Positions 37,856 through 46,627 are shown, numbered from the stretch's first letter. The stretch: DNA of 64,000 bases from Mesorhizobium sangaii (GCF_014207355.1 NZ_JACHEF010000001.1:920002-984001), one strand, 5' to 3'. Numbers and translations: made by a program. Notes: generated by a model not told the origin, from the letters alone.

Positions 37856-38782
37856 TCACCCTTTCATCAGTCGCCCGACATGGGCGGCGACCGAAAATGC
37901 CAGTCCCTGCAGATCGTAGCCACCCTCGAGCAGGCTGACGAGACGGTTGCCGCTGTGGCGCGTGGCGCGCTGCATCAACTGGCCGGTCGCCCAGTCGAAA
38001 TCATCCTCGGTCAGGTTGATCTCGGCCAGCGGATCGCGATGGTGCGCGTCGAAACCGGCCGAAATGATGATCAGGTCGGGCGCGAAATTGTCGAGCGCCG
38101 GCAGGACACGCGACAGCAAGGCATCGCGGAAAACCTCGCTGCCGGTCTGCGGCGCCAGCGGCGCGTTGACGATGTTGCCGGCGCCGGTCTCGCTCTTCGC
38201 CCCGGTGCCGGGATAAAGCGGCATCTGGTGCGTCGAGCAATAGAGCACCGACGGATCGTCCCAGAAAATATCCTGTGTGCCGTTGCCGTGATGGACGTCC
38301 CAGTCGACGACGGCAACGCGCTCGACGCCATGTTTCTTCTGCGCGTAGCGCGCTGCGATCGCCGCCGTATTGAAGAGGCAGAAGCCCATGGCCGTGGTTT
38401 TTTCGGCATGGTGGCCGGGCGGTCGGGCGGCGACGAAGACATTGTCGGCGCGGCCGGCAAAGACGTCGTCGACGGCGGCGTTGGCGGCGCCGATCGCGGT
38501 GATCGCCGCTTGCCAGCTCTTCGGGCTGGCGGTGGTGTCGGCGTCGATGCGGGCGATGCCCTCGTCGGGAATGGCGGCGCGGACGCGGGCGACGAAATCG
38601 GCGGGGTGCGCGTAGAGAATGGTGGCCTCGTCGCCTTCCGGCGCCTGGATGCGATCGAGCCCGACAAACGCCTCATCGTCGAGCACCCGCTCGATGGCGC
38701 GCAAGCGGTCCGGCCGCTCGGGGTGACCGGGCGGCGTGATGTGCTCAAGGAAGATCGGATGGGTGTAGAGACGAGTGGCCAT
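37856..38782 (-). CDS. Histone deacetylase-like amidohydrolase
   Basis: A 308-residue HDAC-fold zinc enzyme. The catalytic His pair is in ARPPGHHAEKTTAMGFCLFN, the zinc-binding Asp and His in VVDWDVHHGNGTQDIF, and the third ligand Asp in SAGFDAHHRDPL. Bacterial members act on acetylated polyamines, lysines or acetoin-related compounds; the substrate here is unknown. The site TAGGGAGG precedes ATG 38782. It leads the xseB transcript. Confidence 0.95.
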   Translation of the reverse strand: MATRLYTHPIFLEHITPPGHPERPDRLRAIERVLDDEAFVGLDRIQAPEGDEATILYAHPADFVARVRAAIPDEGIARIDADTTASPKSWQAAITAIGAANAAVDDVFAGRADNVFVAARPPGHHAEKTTAMGFCLFNTAAIAARYAQKKHGVERVAVVDWDVHHGNGTQDIFWDDPSVLYCSTHQMPLYPGTGAKSETGAGNIVNAPLAPQTGSEVFRDALLSRVLPALDNFAPDLIIISAGFDAHHRDPLAEINLTEDDFDWATGQLMQRATRHSGNRLVSLLEGGYDLQGLAFSVAAHVGRLMKG

Positions 38783-38917
38783 CCTCCCTATCTAGTGCCC
38801 CGACGTCGCGATGGCCATGCGTCGTGGCCTGATGGCTGGGGAAAATCACACATGCGTCCATTGGTGTCGCTGCAGGCATTGGCGTCGTCAGCACTTCGGC
38901 GTAAGGTCGCTGCCACT

Positions 38918-39068
38918 GCCTGGTGCCCGCCGCAAGCGGGAGAATCGGGAACACGGTTGAACTCCGTGGCGTGCCCAACGCTGTAAGGGGGACCGCGCCG
39001 GTAAATGCCACTGTCGATGACGGGAAGGCACCGGACGCGGGTTGATCCCGAGCCAGAAGACCGGCCTG
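38918..39068 (+). promoter_or_regulatory. Cobalamin (AdoCbl-type) riboswitch
   Basis: The leader of bluB contains the conserved pieces in order: GGTGCC (38922-38927), GGGAACACGGT with CCGTGGCGTGCCC, the CTGTAAGGGGGA core (about 38981-38992), GCCACTG (39007-39013), GGGAAGG (39022-39028) and the B12 box GAGCCAGAAGACC (39050-39062), closed by GGCCTGGC. It ends 63 bases before the bluB ATG, so binding of cobalamin probably blocks bluB expression. Confidence 0.92.
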
Positions 39069-39131
39069 GCAGGCATCGTCATCCGCATGGTCAGGCGGAC
39101 GGCATCCAATGCAATCGCAAGGGGACACGCG

Positions 39132-40025
39132 ATGCCGCAACACATGACCGCCTCTGTTGGCGACGGATTTGACCAGAGTGCACGCGACGCGGTCTATCGC
39201 GCCATGTTCACGCGGCGCGACGTGCGCAGCCATTTCCTGCCAACCGCGCTCGACGATGAGGTGCTGGCGCGACTGCTGCTTGCCGCTCACCATGCGCCGT
39301 CGGTCGGCTTCATGCAGCCTTGGAATTTCATCGTCATTCGCGATGCCGAGCGACGGGAAAAAGTGCGTGACCTGTTCCTGGCGGCGCGAGAGCAGGAACT
39401 GCCGGCCATCGCGGAAGAGCGACAGGCGCTCTACCGCAAGCTCAAGCTGGAAGGCATTTGCGAAAGCGCGCTCAACATCTGCATCACCTGCGACCGGCAG
39501 CGCTCGAAGGGTTCGCCGCTGGGGCGCTGGCACAATCCGGAGATGGACCTCTACAGCACGGTTTGCGCGGTGCAGAATTTCTGGCTGGCGGCGCGCGCCG
39601 AAGGCGTCGGTGTCGGCTGGGTCAGCATCATCGAGGCGCAAGCATTGAAAAGCCTGCTGTCAATTCCCGAGCATGTGACGCCGGTCGCGTATCTCTGCGT
39701 CGGCCACGTTTCCGAGTTCGCGCCAAAGCCGGACCTCGAAGCGCATGGCTGGGGCCGCCGCTTGCCGCTGCCGGAGTTGATCATGAGCGAGACCTTTTGC
39801 GGACAAGGTGAAGCGCTGCTCAAATCGACCGTGACGCGCCTCAACGGGGTCGATGCCGCACCGGCAACCACTGCCGATCAGCGTGTCGCGCCGGCCGTGC
39901 CCCAGCGCGAACCGCCGAAAGAGGCCAGCGCCTTGTCCTTTAGTTCCCCGAACTTCGAAGACGCCTCGGCCAGCCGGGCGTCCCAGGCGGGATCGGGCAC
40001 CTGGCCCTCGATGGTCCTGAAATAG
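39132..40025 (+). CDS. bluB: 5,6-dimethylbenzimidazole synthase BluB
   Basis: An oxygen-dependent flavin-destroying enzyme that turns reduced FMN into the lower ligand of vitamin B12. The nitroreductase-like fold shows FTRRDVRSHF (with Asp30), HHAPSVGFMQPWNFIVI and GWVSIIEAQAL. The core ends near residue 225; about 70 further residues without recognisable domain follow, and the last 148 bases overlap the 3' end of the convergent membrane-protein gene. The ATG at 39132 has AAGGGG upstream; ATG 39144 is possible. The preceding riboswitch fits the B12 role. Confidence 0.95.
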   Translation: MPQHMTASVGDGFDQSARDAVYRAMFTRRDVRSHFLPTALDDEVLARLLLAAHHAPSVGFMQPWNFIVIRDAERREKVRDLFLAAREQELPAIAEERQALYRKLKLEGICESALNICITCDRQRSKGSPLGRWHNPEMDLYSTVCAVQNFWLAARAEGVGVGWVSIIEAQALKSLLSIPEHVTPVAYLCVGHVSEFAPKPDLEAHGWGRRLPLPELIMSETFCGQGEALLKSTVTRLNGVDAAPATTADQRVAPAVPQREPPKEASALSFSSPNFEDASASRASQAGSGTWPSMVLK

Positions 40026-40861
40026 ACCTGCATCAGGCAGGCGATGGCGAAAGGTTCGATGAACGCCGCCTTGAAGGCCCAGGCGAAGACGATGGCGAGC
40101 ACGAAGGCCCAGCCGGCAAGCTGCCCGGGCATGAGGAAAAGAATGGCGCCGGCCGGGGCCAGCATCAGCAGGAAGATAACGAACGAGACGCCCCACATGA
40201 TGACCGCCAGCCAGACAGCGTTCTTGACCATGATCTTGCCGTTCTGAGCATAGAGCACGACGCCTTGACGGGCCGTCTCGAACGGCGAGGCTGAATTGAT
40301 GCGGATGTTGTGGCCGAGGATGATCTCGTCGACATAGGTCAGCGACAGGCGGATCACCGTGTTGATGAAGCTGACTAGGCCGCTCAGGCCCGGGATAGGC
40401 AGGAAGGCGGCGATGCCGCCGAGCAACCCGGTAATGGCGCGGATGGCGCCCTTGACCAGCTGGTCGACGACGAAAAGGATGTTGGCCTCGGCAAAACGCT
40501 GGGTCACTATCTCCTTGGCGTAGGCAATCTGGTCCTGGCCGTCGGGAATGTCGCGGCCGTCGATCAGATGGACCATGACGGCGATATGGCCGGCCTTGAC
40601 GACATAAAGGATGTATTCGCGGATCCAGTAGACGGCGATCGAGACGACGCCGAAGCCGACCACCCCGCCCCACAAGGCAAAGGACAGCGGCCCGTCCGGG
40701 TCGGCGGAGATATGGCCAACGCCGTAGCCAACGGAGGCGCCCGTGCCGGTCGCCACGATGTAGGCCAGCGTGATGCCGAAATAGACGATCATGCGAAAGA
40801 CAATGAACGGCCAGGTCCGCATCATGATGGACACCGACCTGCCGATATCGAAATCCCACAT
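39878..40861 (-). CDS. Conserved polytopic membrane protein
   Basis: A 327-residue inner-membrane protein with about six hydrophobic segments, for example FRMIVYFGITLAYIVATGTG, FALWGGVVGFGVVSIAVYWI, AITGLLGGIAAFLPIPGL and FVIFLLMLAPAGAILFLMPG. The N-terminus MWDFDIGRSVSIMMRTWPFI is conserved-looking and a hydrophilic loop carries VHLIDGRDIPDGQ. No function recognised. Its 3' end overlaps bluB by 148 bases in antisense. Confidence 0.8.
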   Translation of the reverse strand: MWDFDIGRSVSIMMRTWPFIVFRMIVYFGITLAYIVATGTGASVGYGVGHISADPDGPLSFALWGGVVGFGVVSIAVYWIREYILYVVKAGHIAVMVHLIDGRDIPDGQDQIAYAKEIVTQRFAEANILFVVDQLVKGAIRAITGLLGGIAAFLPIPGLSGLVSFINTVIRLSLTYVDEIILGHNIRINSASPFETARQGVVLYAQNGKIMVKNAVWLAVIMWGVSFVIFLLMLAPAGAILFLMPGQLAGWAFVLAIVFAWAFKAAFIEPFAIACLMQVYFRTIEGQVPDPAWDARLAEASSKFGELKDKALASFGGSRWGTAGATR

Positions 40862-40954
40862 GCCCCGAATCTCCGCTCAGAGATGGGGGCAGAGGATGCG
40901 CTCAAACCGGCTCTTGTCAATCGTGGGCAGCGGCCCCAGGCCGCCAATGGGATT

Positions 40955-41563
40955 TCAGTCCGGCCGCGGTCCCGGCTTATTGAGCAGGCCTTCGAGCAGT
41001 TGCTTGAACGCCGTCACCACGGTCTTCGACGTCGCTTCGGGGTCGCTCGAATTGGCGATCCGCTGCGCCGCCTGGCTGCTGGCGCCGTTGATCAGCCGTG
41101 CGGCAGTCTCGGGGTCGACGCTGGGAACGACCACGCCCTCCTCCTGCAGCCTGGTCAGATGATCGGTCATTGAACCGACACATGCATTGGCATTCGGCCA
41201 TTGTGCCGGATCCCCCAGCACGGCTGGGCCATCCCGGAACATGATGCGCTGGATTTCCGGCTCCAACGCCATTTCGATATAGGTCGTGCATTCGTCGACG
41301 AAATGCTGCCAGCGGGTCGGTGCTCTCGACGCCACTTCGTTCACGCGCGCCGCCATCTCACTGTCCATTTCGGCGATGACCGCTTGCAGCAGGCCCTTCT
41401 TGTCGCCGAAGTGATGATAGAGTGCGCCGCGCGTCAGCCCGGCCGATGCTGTGAAATCATCCATCGAGGCCTGGGCATAGCCGATCGTGCCGAAGGCGTG
41501 GCGGGCCGCCGCGATCAGCTTGGCGCGCGTCTCGGCGATCATCTCCTTGCGAGGTTTGTGCAT
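40955..41563 (-). CDS. TetR-family repressor
   Basis: A 202-residue TetR regulator with the helix-turn-helix in MDDFTASAGLTRGALYHHFG (residues about 35-54) and a divergent ligand-binding C-terminus containing FVDECTTYIEMALEPE and RIMFRDGPAVLGDP. It is divergent from an MFS exporter; three CATACG-N3-CGTATG sites between them fit autorepression and control of the exporter. ATG 41563 is chosen because the alternative ATG at 41584 lies inside the first operator. Confidence 0.93.
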   Translation of the reverse strand: MHKPRKEMIAETRAKLIAAARHAFGTIGYAQASMDDFTASAGLTRGALYHHFGDKKGLLQAVIAEMDSEMAARVNEVASRAPTRWQHFVDECTTYIEMALEPEIQRIMFRDGPAVLGDPAQWPNANACVGSMTDHLTRLQEEGVVVPSVDPETAARLINGASSQAAQRIANSSDPEATSKTVVTAFKQLLEGLLNKPGPRPD

Positions 41564-41581
41564 GGCTTCTGGACCTACTAA

Positions 41582-41648
41582 CATACGCTTCGTATGCCAA
41601 TTGACATACGCGGCGTATGACCTACCTAACAATCATACGCATCGCATG
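41582..41648. promoter_or_regulatory. Three palindromic operators of the TetR/MFS pair
   Basis: CATACG-CTT-CGTATG (41582-41596), CATACG-CGG-CGTATG (41605-41619) and CATACG-CAT-CGCATG (41634-41648) are 15-bp palindromes; the last has one changed base. Their starts are 23 and 29 bases apart in the divergent promoter region, the expected place for a TetR repressor. Confidence 0.88.
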
Positions 41649-41684
41649 TAATTGTCGAATCTTCCTTTGTCGAGGAACCGGACC

Positions 41685-42908
41685 ATGCAAAATCCCTATT
41701 CGGAGATCTTTCGCGCCCCCGGCGCCAAGGGCTTTGCGGCCGCGGGCTTCATGGCGCGCCTGCCGATCGCGATGGCGCCGATCGGCATCGTGGCGATGCT
41801 GTCGCAGACGCGTGGCGAGTACTGGCTGGCCGGCGCCGTCTCAGCGACATTTGCGCTGGCCAACGCTTTCGTGGCGCCGCAAATATCAAGGCTGGTCGAT
41901 CGCCTTGGCCAGACGCGGATCGTGGTTCCGACCACGATCATCTCCGTACTGGCTTTCGCGGTCCTGATCGCGGCGGCCAATCAGGATTGGCCGGTATGGA
42001 CGCTGTTCGTGTCCGCACTGCTGGCCGCGGCAATGCCCAGCATCCCGGCAATGGTGCGCGCACGCTGGACCGAGATTTTCCGCGGGCGGAACGAGATGAA
42101 CACCGCGTTCGCCTTCGAGTCGGCGGCGGACGAGCTGGTCTACATCGCCGGCGCATCGCTGTCGGTCGGCCTGAGTGCCGCCCTGTTCCCGGAAGCGGGA
42201 ATGCTGGCGAGCACGCTGTTTCTCGCCTTCGGTTCGACGGCGTTCATCCTGCAGCGTTCGACCGAGCCGCAAGTGCGGCCGGCGGAACACGGGTCACGCG
42301 GCTCGGCAATCCGCCTGCGGCCGGTACAGATCATCACCTTCGCCCTGATCTTCATCGGCGCGACCTTCGCGACGACGGAAGTGAGCACCGTGGCGATCAC
42401 CAAGGAGCTTGGCCGGCCAGGCGCCGCAAGCCTCGTCATCGGTGTCTACGCGCTGGGATCGTTCGTGCTCGGCATCGTCGTCGGCGCGCTCAACCTGAAA
42501 GCACCGTTGCAACGCCAGCTTGCCATCGCGATCGCCATCATCGCGCTCAGCACCTTGCTGCCGCTCACCGCCGACACGGTGCCGCTGCTGGCGTTGACCG
42601 TCTTCGTCAGCGGCGTGGCGATCTCGCCGACCTTCATCACGGCGTTCGGCCTGATCGAACGGCATGTGCCAGAGGCGATGCTGACCGAGGGCATCACCTG
42701 GGTGACTACCGGAATCGGCATCGGCATGGCGCTGGGTTCCTTCGCCGCCGGCTCAGTGGTGGATGCATTCGGCGCCCAGAACGGGTTCTGGGTGTCGGTT
42801 GCGGCCGGCACGATCGCACTGGTCACCGTGTTGCTTGGCCAACGCAGCCTGGCCACGCCTGAATGCGACCTGGAAGGATGCGAAGCAGGCGTCGTTCCCG
42901 CCGAATGA
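41685..42908 (+). CDS. MFS transporter, probable drug exporter
   Basis: A 407-residue major-facilitator protein with 12 predicted membrane segments. The loop 2-3 motif region is APQISRLVDRLGQTRIVVP, and MVRARWTEIFRGRNEMNTAFAF begins the central loop region (quoted here only to RGRNE). Substrate unknown. ATG 41685 has GAGGAA upstream. Control by the divergent TetR through the three palindromes is inferred. The C-terminus is short and hydrophilic (ECDLEGCEAG). Confidence 0.88.
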   Translation: MQNPYSEIFRAPGAKGFAAAGFMARLPIAMAPIGIVAMLSQTRGEYWLAGAVSATFALANAFVAPQISRLVDRLGQTRIVVPTTIISVLAFAVLIAAANQDWPVWTLFVSALLAAAMPSIPAMVRARWTEIFRGRNEMNTAFAFESAADELVYIAGASLSVGLSAALFPEAGMLASTLFLAFGSTAFILQRSTEPQVRPAEHGSRGSAIRLRPVQIITFALIFIGATFATTEVSTVAITKELGRPGAASLVIGVYALGSFVLGIVVGALNLKAPLQRQLAIAIAIIALSTLLPLTADTVPLLALTVFVSGVAISPTFITAFGLIERHVPEAMLTEGITWVTTGIGIGMALGSFAAGSVVDAFGAQNGFWVSVAAGTIALVTVLLGQRSLATPECDLEGCEAGVVPAE

Positions 42909-42962
42909 TCCCCGCAGCGCCCGGTTTCGAATGGACCGGGCTCTATCCCCGGTGGCTGCCCC

Positions 42963-44063
42963 TCAGAGAATCTCGGTCTTGGCGATATGGATGCCGAAGC
43001 CCTCGAGACCGACATAGTGGCGTTCGCGCGAAGCGATCAGATTGATCGAGGAAATGCCGAGATCCTTGAGAATCTGCGCGCCAAGGCCGATTTCGCGCCA
43101 TTCGTTCTCACGGCGGCGCGCCTCTTCATGATCTTCGCGGTCGCCGCTCGCCGGCCGCTTGCGCTCCTGATGGGCAACGCCGACCGAGCCCTCGCGCAGG
43201 TAGACGATGACGCCACGCTTGCGTTCGCCCATCGCCTTCATGATGCCGTCGAGCCGATGGCTGGTGCCGAACACATCGGTCACCACATCCTCGGAATGCA
43301 GGCGCACCGGCACCTCCTCGCCGTCGCGGATGTCGCCGAAGACAATGGCGACGTGATGCATGGGGTCCCAGGGCAGCGTGTAGGTGAAGACCTGCGCCTT
43401 GCCGCCGAGCGTGTCGATTTCGGAGCAAGCCACGCGTTCGACCAGCGTTTCCTTGCGTTGCCGGTAGGCAATGAGGTCGGCGACTGAAACCTGTTTGAGG
43501 CCATGCTCTTCGGCAAAGGCCGAAACCTGCGGGCCACGCTTGACGGTGCCGTCGTCATTGACCAGTTCCGAAATGACGCCGACCGGCGCCAGACCGGCGA
43601 GCTTGCACAGATCGACCGCAGCTTCGGTATGACCCGAACGCATCAGCACGCCGCCTTCGCGCGCGATCAGCGGGAAAATGTGGCCGGGGCGGACGAAATC
43701 CGAGCCCCCGACATTGCCGTTGGCGAGATTGCGCACGGTCAGCGTGCGGTCCTCGGCCGAAATGCCTGTTGTCGTGCCGTGCTTGAAATCGACGCTGACG
43801 GTGAAGGCGGTGGTGTGGGCGGAATCATTGTCGGCCACCATCGGCGCCAGGTTGAGCCGCTTGGCCTCCTCGCGCGGCATCGGCGTGCAGACGATGCCGG
43901 AGGTGTGACGGATGATGAACGCCATCTTCTCCGGCGTGCAATGGACGGCGGCGACGATCAGGTCGCCCTCGTTTTCGCGTCCATCATCGTCCATGACGAC
44001 GACGATCTCCCCGCGCTCGAAAGCGCGTAGGGCTTCGACGATTTTCTTCTGGTCGTAAGGCAT
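42963..44063 (-). CDS. ribB: 3,4-dihydroxy-2-butanone-4-phosphate synthase with degenerate RibA-like domain
   Basis: A 366-residue protein. The N-terminal half is a complete RibB (DDDGRENEGDLIVAA, GISAEDRTLT, RSGHTEAAVDLCKLAGL), which makes the four-carbon precursor of riboflavin. The C-terminal half has the GTP cyclohydrolase II fold, but the zinc cysteines are absent: HSEC reads HSED and the RCDCG segment is missing (VFGTSHRLDG). Such variants have been called RibBX, and GTP cyclohydrolase activity is not expected. The ATG at 44063 begins MPYDQKKIVE. Confidence 0.95.
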   Translation of the reverse strand: MPYDQKKIVEALRAFERGEIVVVMDDDGRENEGDLIVAAVHCTPEKMAFIIRHTSGIVCTPMPREEAKRLNLAPMVADNDSAHTTAFTVSVDFKHGTTTGISAEDRTLTVRNLANGNVGGSDFVRPGHIFPLIAREGGVLMRSGHTEAAVDLCKLAGLAPVGVISELVNDDGTVKRGPQVSAFAEEHGLKQVSVADLIAYRQRKETLVERVACSEIDTLGGKAQVFTYTLPWDPMHHVAIVFGDIRDGEEVPVRLHSEDVVTDVFGTSHRLDGIMKAMGERKRGVIVYLREGSVGVAHQERKRPASGDREDHEEARRRENEWREIGLGAQILKDLGISSINLIASRERHYVGLEGFGIHIAKTEIL

Positions 44064-44089
44064 AGGCGCTCGTTTCACTCGCAGGGGAA

Positions 44090-44183
44090 TAAGGGAGTAG
44101 GGCAGTACGGGAGTAGGGAAAAGGAAAAAATGGCTGTCTCGGGTGGGTAGCGTAACATATTCCCCTACTGCCCTACTCCCTTA
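44090..44183. repeat. 18-bp perfect inverted repeat flanking the ribB-aroC gap
   Basis: TAAGGGAGTAGGGCAGTA (44090-44107) is the exact reverse complement of 44166-44183, with 58 bases between. A partial direct copy GGGAGTAGGGAA follows the left arm. The right arm overlaps the end of aroC. Confidence 0.88.
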
Positions 44184-45274
44184 CCTGTCTGTCCCCGATG
44201 ACGCAGATAGTGGTCGGCAATGACGCAGGCAATCATCGCCTCGCCGATCGGCACGGCGCGGATGCCGACGCAGGGATCGTGACGGCCCTTGGTCATGATC
44301 TCGACGTCGTTGCCGTCCTTGTCGATCGACTTTCGCGGCGTCAGGATCGACGAGGTCGGCTTGACGGCGAAACGGGCGATGATCGACTGGCCGGTCGAGA
44401 TGCCGCCGAGGATGCCGCCGGCGTTGTTTGACAGGAACACCGGCTTGCCGTCATTGCCCATGCGCATCTCGTCGGCATTCTGCTCGCCGGTGATGCGGGC
44501 GGCCTCGAAACCGTTGCCGATCTCGACGCCCTTGACGGCGTTGATCGACATCAGGCCGGAGGCAATGTCCTGGTCGAGCTTGGCATAGATCGGCGCGCCG
44601 AGGCCAGCCGGAACGCCATCAGCGACAATCTCGATCACCGCGCCGACCGAGGATCCCGCCTTGCGGATGCCGTCGAGATACTGCGTGAAGACGGGAACGG
44701 AAGCCGGATCGGGAGTGAAGAACGGATTTTCCGCGTCACCGATGAAATTCCAGTTCCAGTTGGCGCGGTTGATCGACTTTTCGCCCATCGACACCAGCGC
44801 GCCGCGCACCACCAGGCCTGGCACCACCTTGCGAGCGAGTGCCCCGGCCGCGACGCGTGCCGCCGTCTCGCGAGCCGAGGAGCGGCCGCCGCCGCGATAA
44901 TCGCGCAAGCCATATTTGACGTCATAGGTGTAGTCGGCATGGCCCGGCCGGTATTGGCGGGCGATCTCGCCATAGTCCTTCGAGCGCTGGTCGACGTTCT
45001 CGATCAGCATCGAGACCGGCGTGCCGGTGGTGATCATCGTCTCGCCGTCCTCGTCGAGGATGAAGCCCGACAGCACTTTCACTTCGTCGGGTTCGCGGCG
45101 CTGGGTGACGAAGCGTGACTGGCCCGGCCGGCGCTTGTCGAGTTCGGCCTGGATGTCTCGCAGAGTGAAGCGGATGCCGGGCGGACAGCCGTCGACCACA
45201 CAGCCGAGTGCGGCGCCGTGGCTTTCGCCCCAGGTGGTGACGCGGAAAAGGTGGCCGAACGTGTTGTGAGACAT
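44165..45274 (-). CDS. aroC: Chorismate synthase
   Basis: Last step of the shikimate pathway, converting EPSP to chorismate with reduced flavin. The 369 residues contain [18 protein letters not shown], the signature [20 protein letters not shown] (quoted within 20 residues) and [23 protein letters not shown] region near residue 320-340. The last seven or so residues (GKGVGQ) and the stop are encoded by the right arm of the inverted repeat, so the C-terminus may be repeat-derived. Confidence 0.97.
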   Translation of the reverse strand: MSHNTFGHLFRVTTWGESHGAALGCVVDGCPPGIRFTLRDIQAELDKRRPGQSRFVTQRREPDEVKVLSGFILDEDGETMITTGTPVSMLIENVDQRSKDYGEIARQYRPGHADYTYDVKYGLRDYRGGGRSSARETAARVAAGALARKVVPGLVVRGALVSMGEKSINRANWNWNFIGDAENPFFTPDPASVPVFTQYLDGIRKAGSSVGAVIEIVADGVPAGLGAPIYAKLDQDIASGLMSINAVKGVEIGNGFEAARITGEQNADEMRMGNDGKPVFLSNNAGGILGGISTGQSIIARFAVKPTSSILTPRKSIDKDGNDVEIMTKGRHDPCVGIRAVPIGEAMIACVIADHYLRHRGQTGKGVGQ

Positions 45275-45304
45275 GAAGTGACCCTGCCCGGCATCGAAGC
45301 CAGC

Positions 45305-45411
45305 TTAGCACATGACCCGAAAAACGAAGCCGTTCTCGCAAGGGATCATGCGCAAATCAAAAAGTGCCACAGCGTCCTTCGCGCATCCAGGAGGATGCTC
45401 GGCGCTGTGGC
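45305..45411. repeat. Composite palindromic intergenic repeat, copy 4
   Basis: The left hairpin is CATGACCCGAAAAACG ... AGGGATCATG; the right hairpin has arms GCCACAGCG (45366-45374) and CGCTGTGGC (45403-45411) with an inner pair GCATCC/GGATGC. Both halves are common rhizobial intergenic repeats. The remaining part of the 45275-45547 gap shows no gene. Confidence 0.75.
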
Positions 45412-45547
45412 CTGCCTTCTATTGGCGTTTTTCACAGTGGTCAAACTGTGATCTGGCGGATTTAGTTTTGACACATTCGGTTGGTTTCTGCTCTCTTCCA
45501 TTCGCCTGCCGCCGCCCATGCCGGTGCAATGATAACGAGGAACGATT

Positions 45548-45802
45548 ATGCGTACCCTGATTGGCGCCGTAGCCGCCACGCTGCTGCTTTCCACCGCCGC
45601 TTTCGCCGGCCAGACCGAAGGCCTGATCAAGAAGATCGACAAGGACACGGCGACGCTGACGCTGGATGACGGCAAGTCCTACAAGCTGAATGCCGAGACA
45701 GACCTCGACTCGCTGAAGCCGGGCATGGATGTCGTCATCGCCTACGATGAGACCAATGGCGAAAACATCGTCACCGACATGCAATTGCCCGACACCGAAT
45801 AA
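45548..45802 (+). CDS. DUF1344 small exported protein
   Basis: An 84-residue protein with a signal peptide (MRTLIGAVAATLLLSTAAFA) and a small beta-rich domain (EGLIKKIDKDTATLTLDDGK, then GMDVVIAYDE). DUF1344 proteins are periplasmic and uncharacterised. ATG 45548 has GAGGAA upstream. Confidence 0.93.
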   Translation: MRTLIGAVAATLLLSTAAFAGQTEGLIKKIDKDTATLTLDDGKSYKLNAETDLDSLKPGMDVVIAYDETNGENIVTDMQLPDTE

Positions 45803-45904
45803 GAGCTTTCCGGCCCCGCACGCGCTTGCCAACGCGGTCCGTTGGTAGCAATCTCGGCGCGCAGATCCAGCCATCAACTGGTAGATCCGAGGCGGGGCCA
45901 AACA

Positions 45905-46627
45905 ATGTGCAGCGACTGCGAAGGCGAAGGGGTCGACCGGAGGGATTTCCTCAAGGTCGGCGCGGTGGGGCTCGTTGCGATCGGCCTTAGTGGAGCTTCG
46001 TGGTCCGCGCTTGCGGCAGAGAGTGCTGCGCCGGCATTGTCCCCTGACGCAGCGCTCGCCGCGCTGAAATCCGGCAACGAGCTCTATGTCAGCCACCCCG
46101 AACTGTGCTCGATCGACCTTGCCGCGCAGCGGAAGGCTGTCGCCGGACATCAGGCGCCTTGGGCTACCATCATCAGTTGCGCCGACAGTCGCGTTCCGCC
46201 CGAGTTGATCTTCGGCGGCCAAGGCGTTGGAGAGCTATTCGTCGCCCGGAATGCCGGCAACCTCGTCGACACAGCGACGCTCGGCACGGTCGAATATGGC
46301 GCGGCGGTGCTCGGCTCGCCATTGATCGTCGTCCTCGCGCACACAAGCTGCGGTGCCGTCAAGGCGGCTTGCGACGTGGTCACCAAGAACGCGACCTATC
46401 CGGGCGCGATCGGCCCGATGATCGAACCGATCCTGCCTGCGGCGATCGCGACGCGGAGCGAGGCAGGCGATTTCGTCGACAACACCGCCAAGGAGAGCGC
46501 GCGCAGGACTGTGGGGCGCCTGGCTGCTTCAAGCAAGCTCCTGGCCGATCTCACCGGGGCCGGGAAGCTGAAGATCGTCGCGGCAATCTATGATCTTGAA
46601 ACGGGTGTGGTGACCTACATCGAATGA
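45905..46627 (+). CDS. Tat-exported beta-carbonic anhydrase
   Basis: A 240-residue beta-class carbonic anhydrase for CO2/bicarbonate exchange. The zinc ligands are C92, H146 and C149 (ISCADSRVPPE, LAHTSCGAVK), and the Asp94-Arg96 dyad is present. The N-terminus carries a twin-arginine signal (DRRDFLKVGAVGLVAIG) ending near SALAAES, so the folded enzyme is sent to the periplasm. An odd CSDC pair precedes the Tat motif. ATG 45905 is chosen because it puts the RR motif 11 residues in. Confidence 0.93.
   Translation: MCSDCEGEGVDRRDFLKVGAVGLVAIGLSGASWSALAAESAAPALSPDAALAALKSGNELYVSHPELCSIDLAAQRKAVAGHQAPWATIISCADSRVPPELIFGGQGVGELFVARNAGNLVDTATLGTVEYGAAVLGSPLIVVLAHTSCGAVKAACDVVTKNATYPGAIGPMIEPILPAAIATRSEAGDFVDNTAKESARRTVGRLAASSKLLADLTGAGKLKIVAAIYDLETGVVTYIE

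Noticed and set aside
44064..44164. FMN riboswitch ahead of ribB
   Set aside because: The short leader holds only the inverted repeat and none of the conserved FMN-riboswitch blocks.
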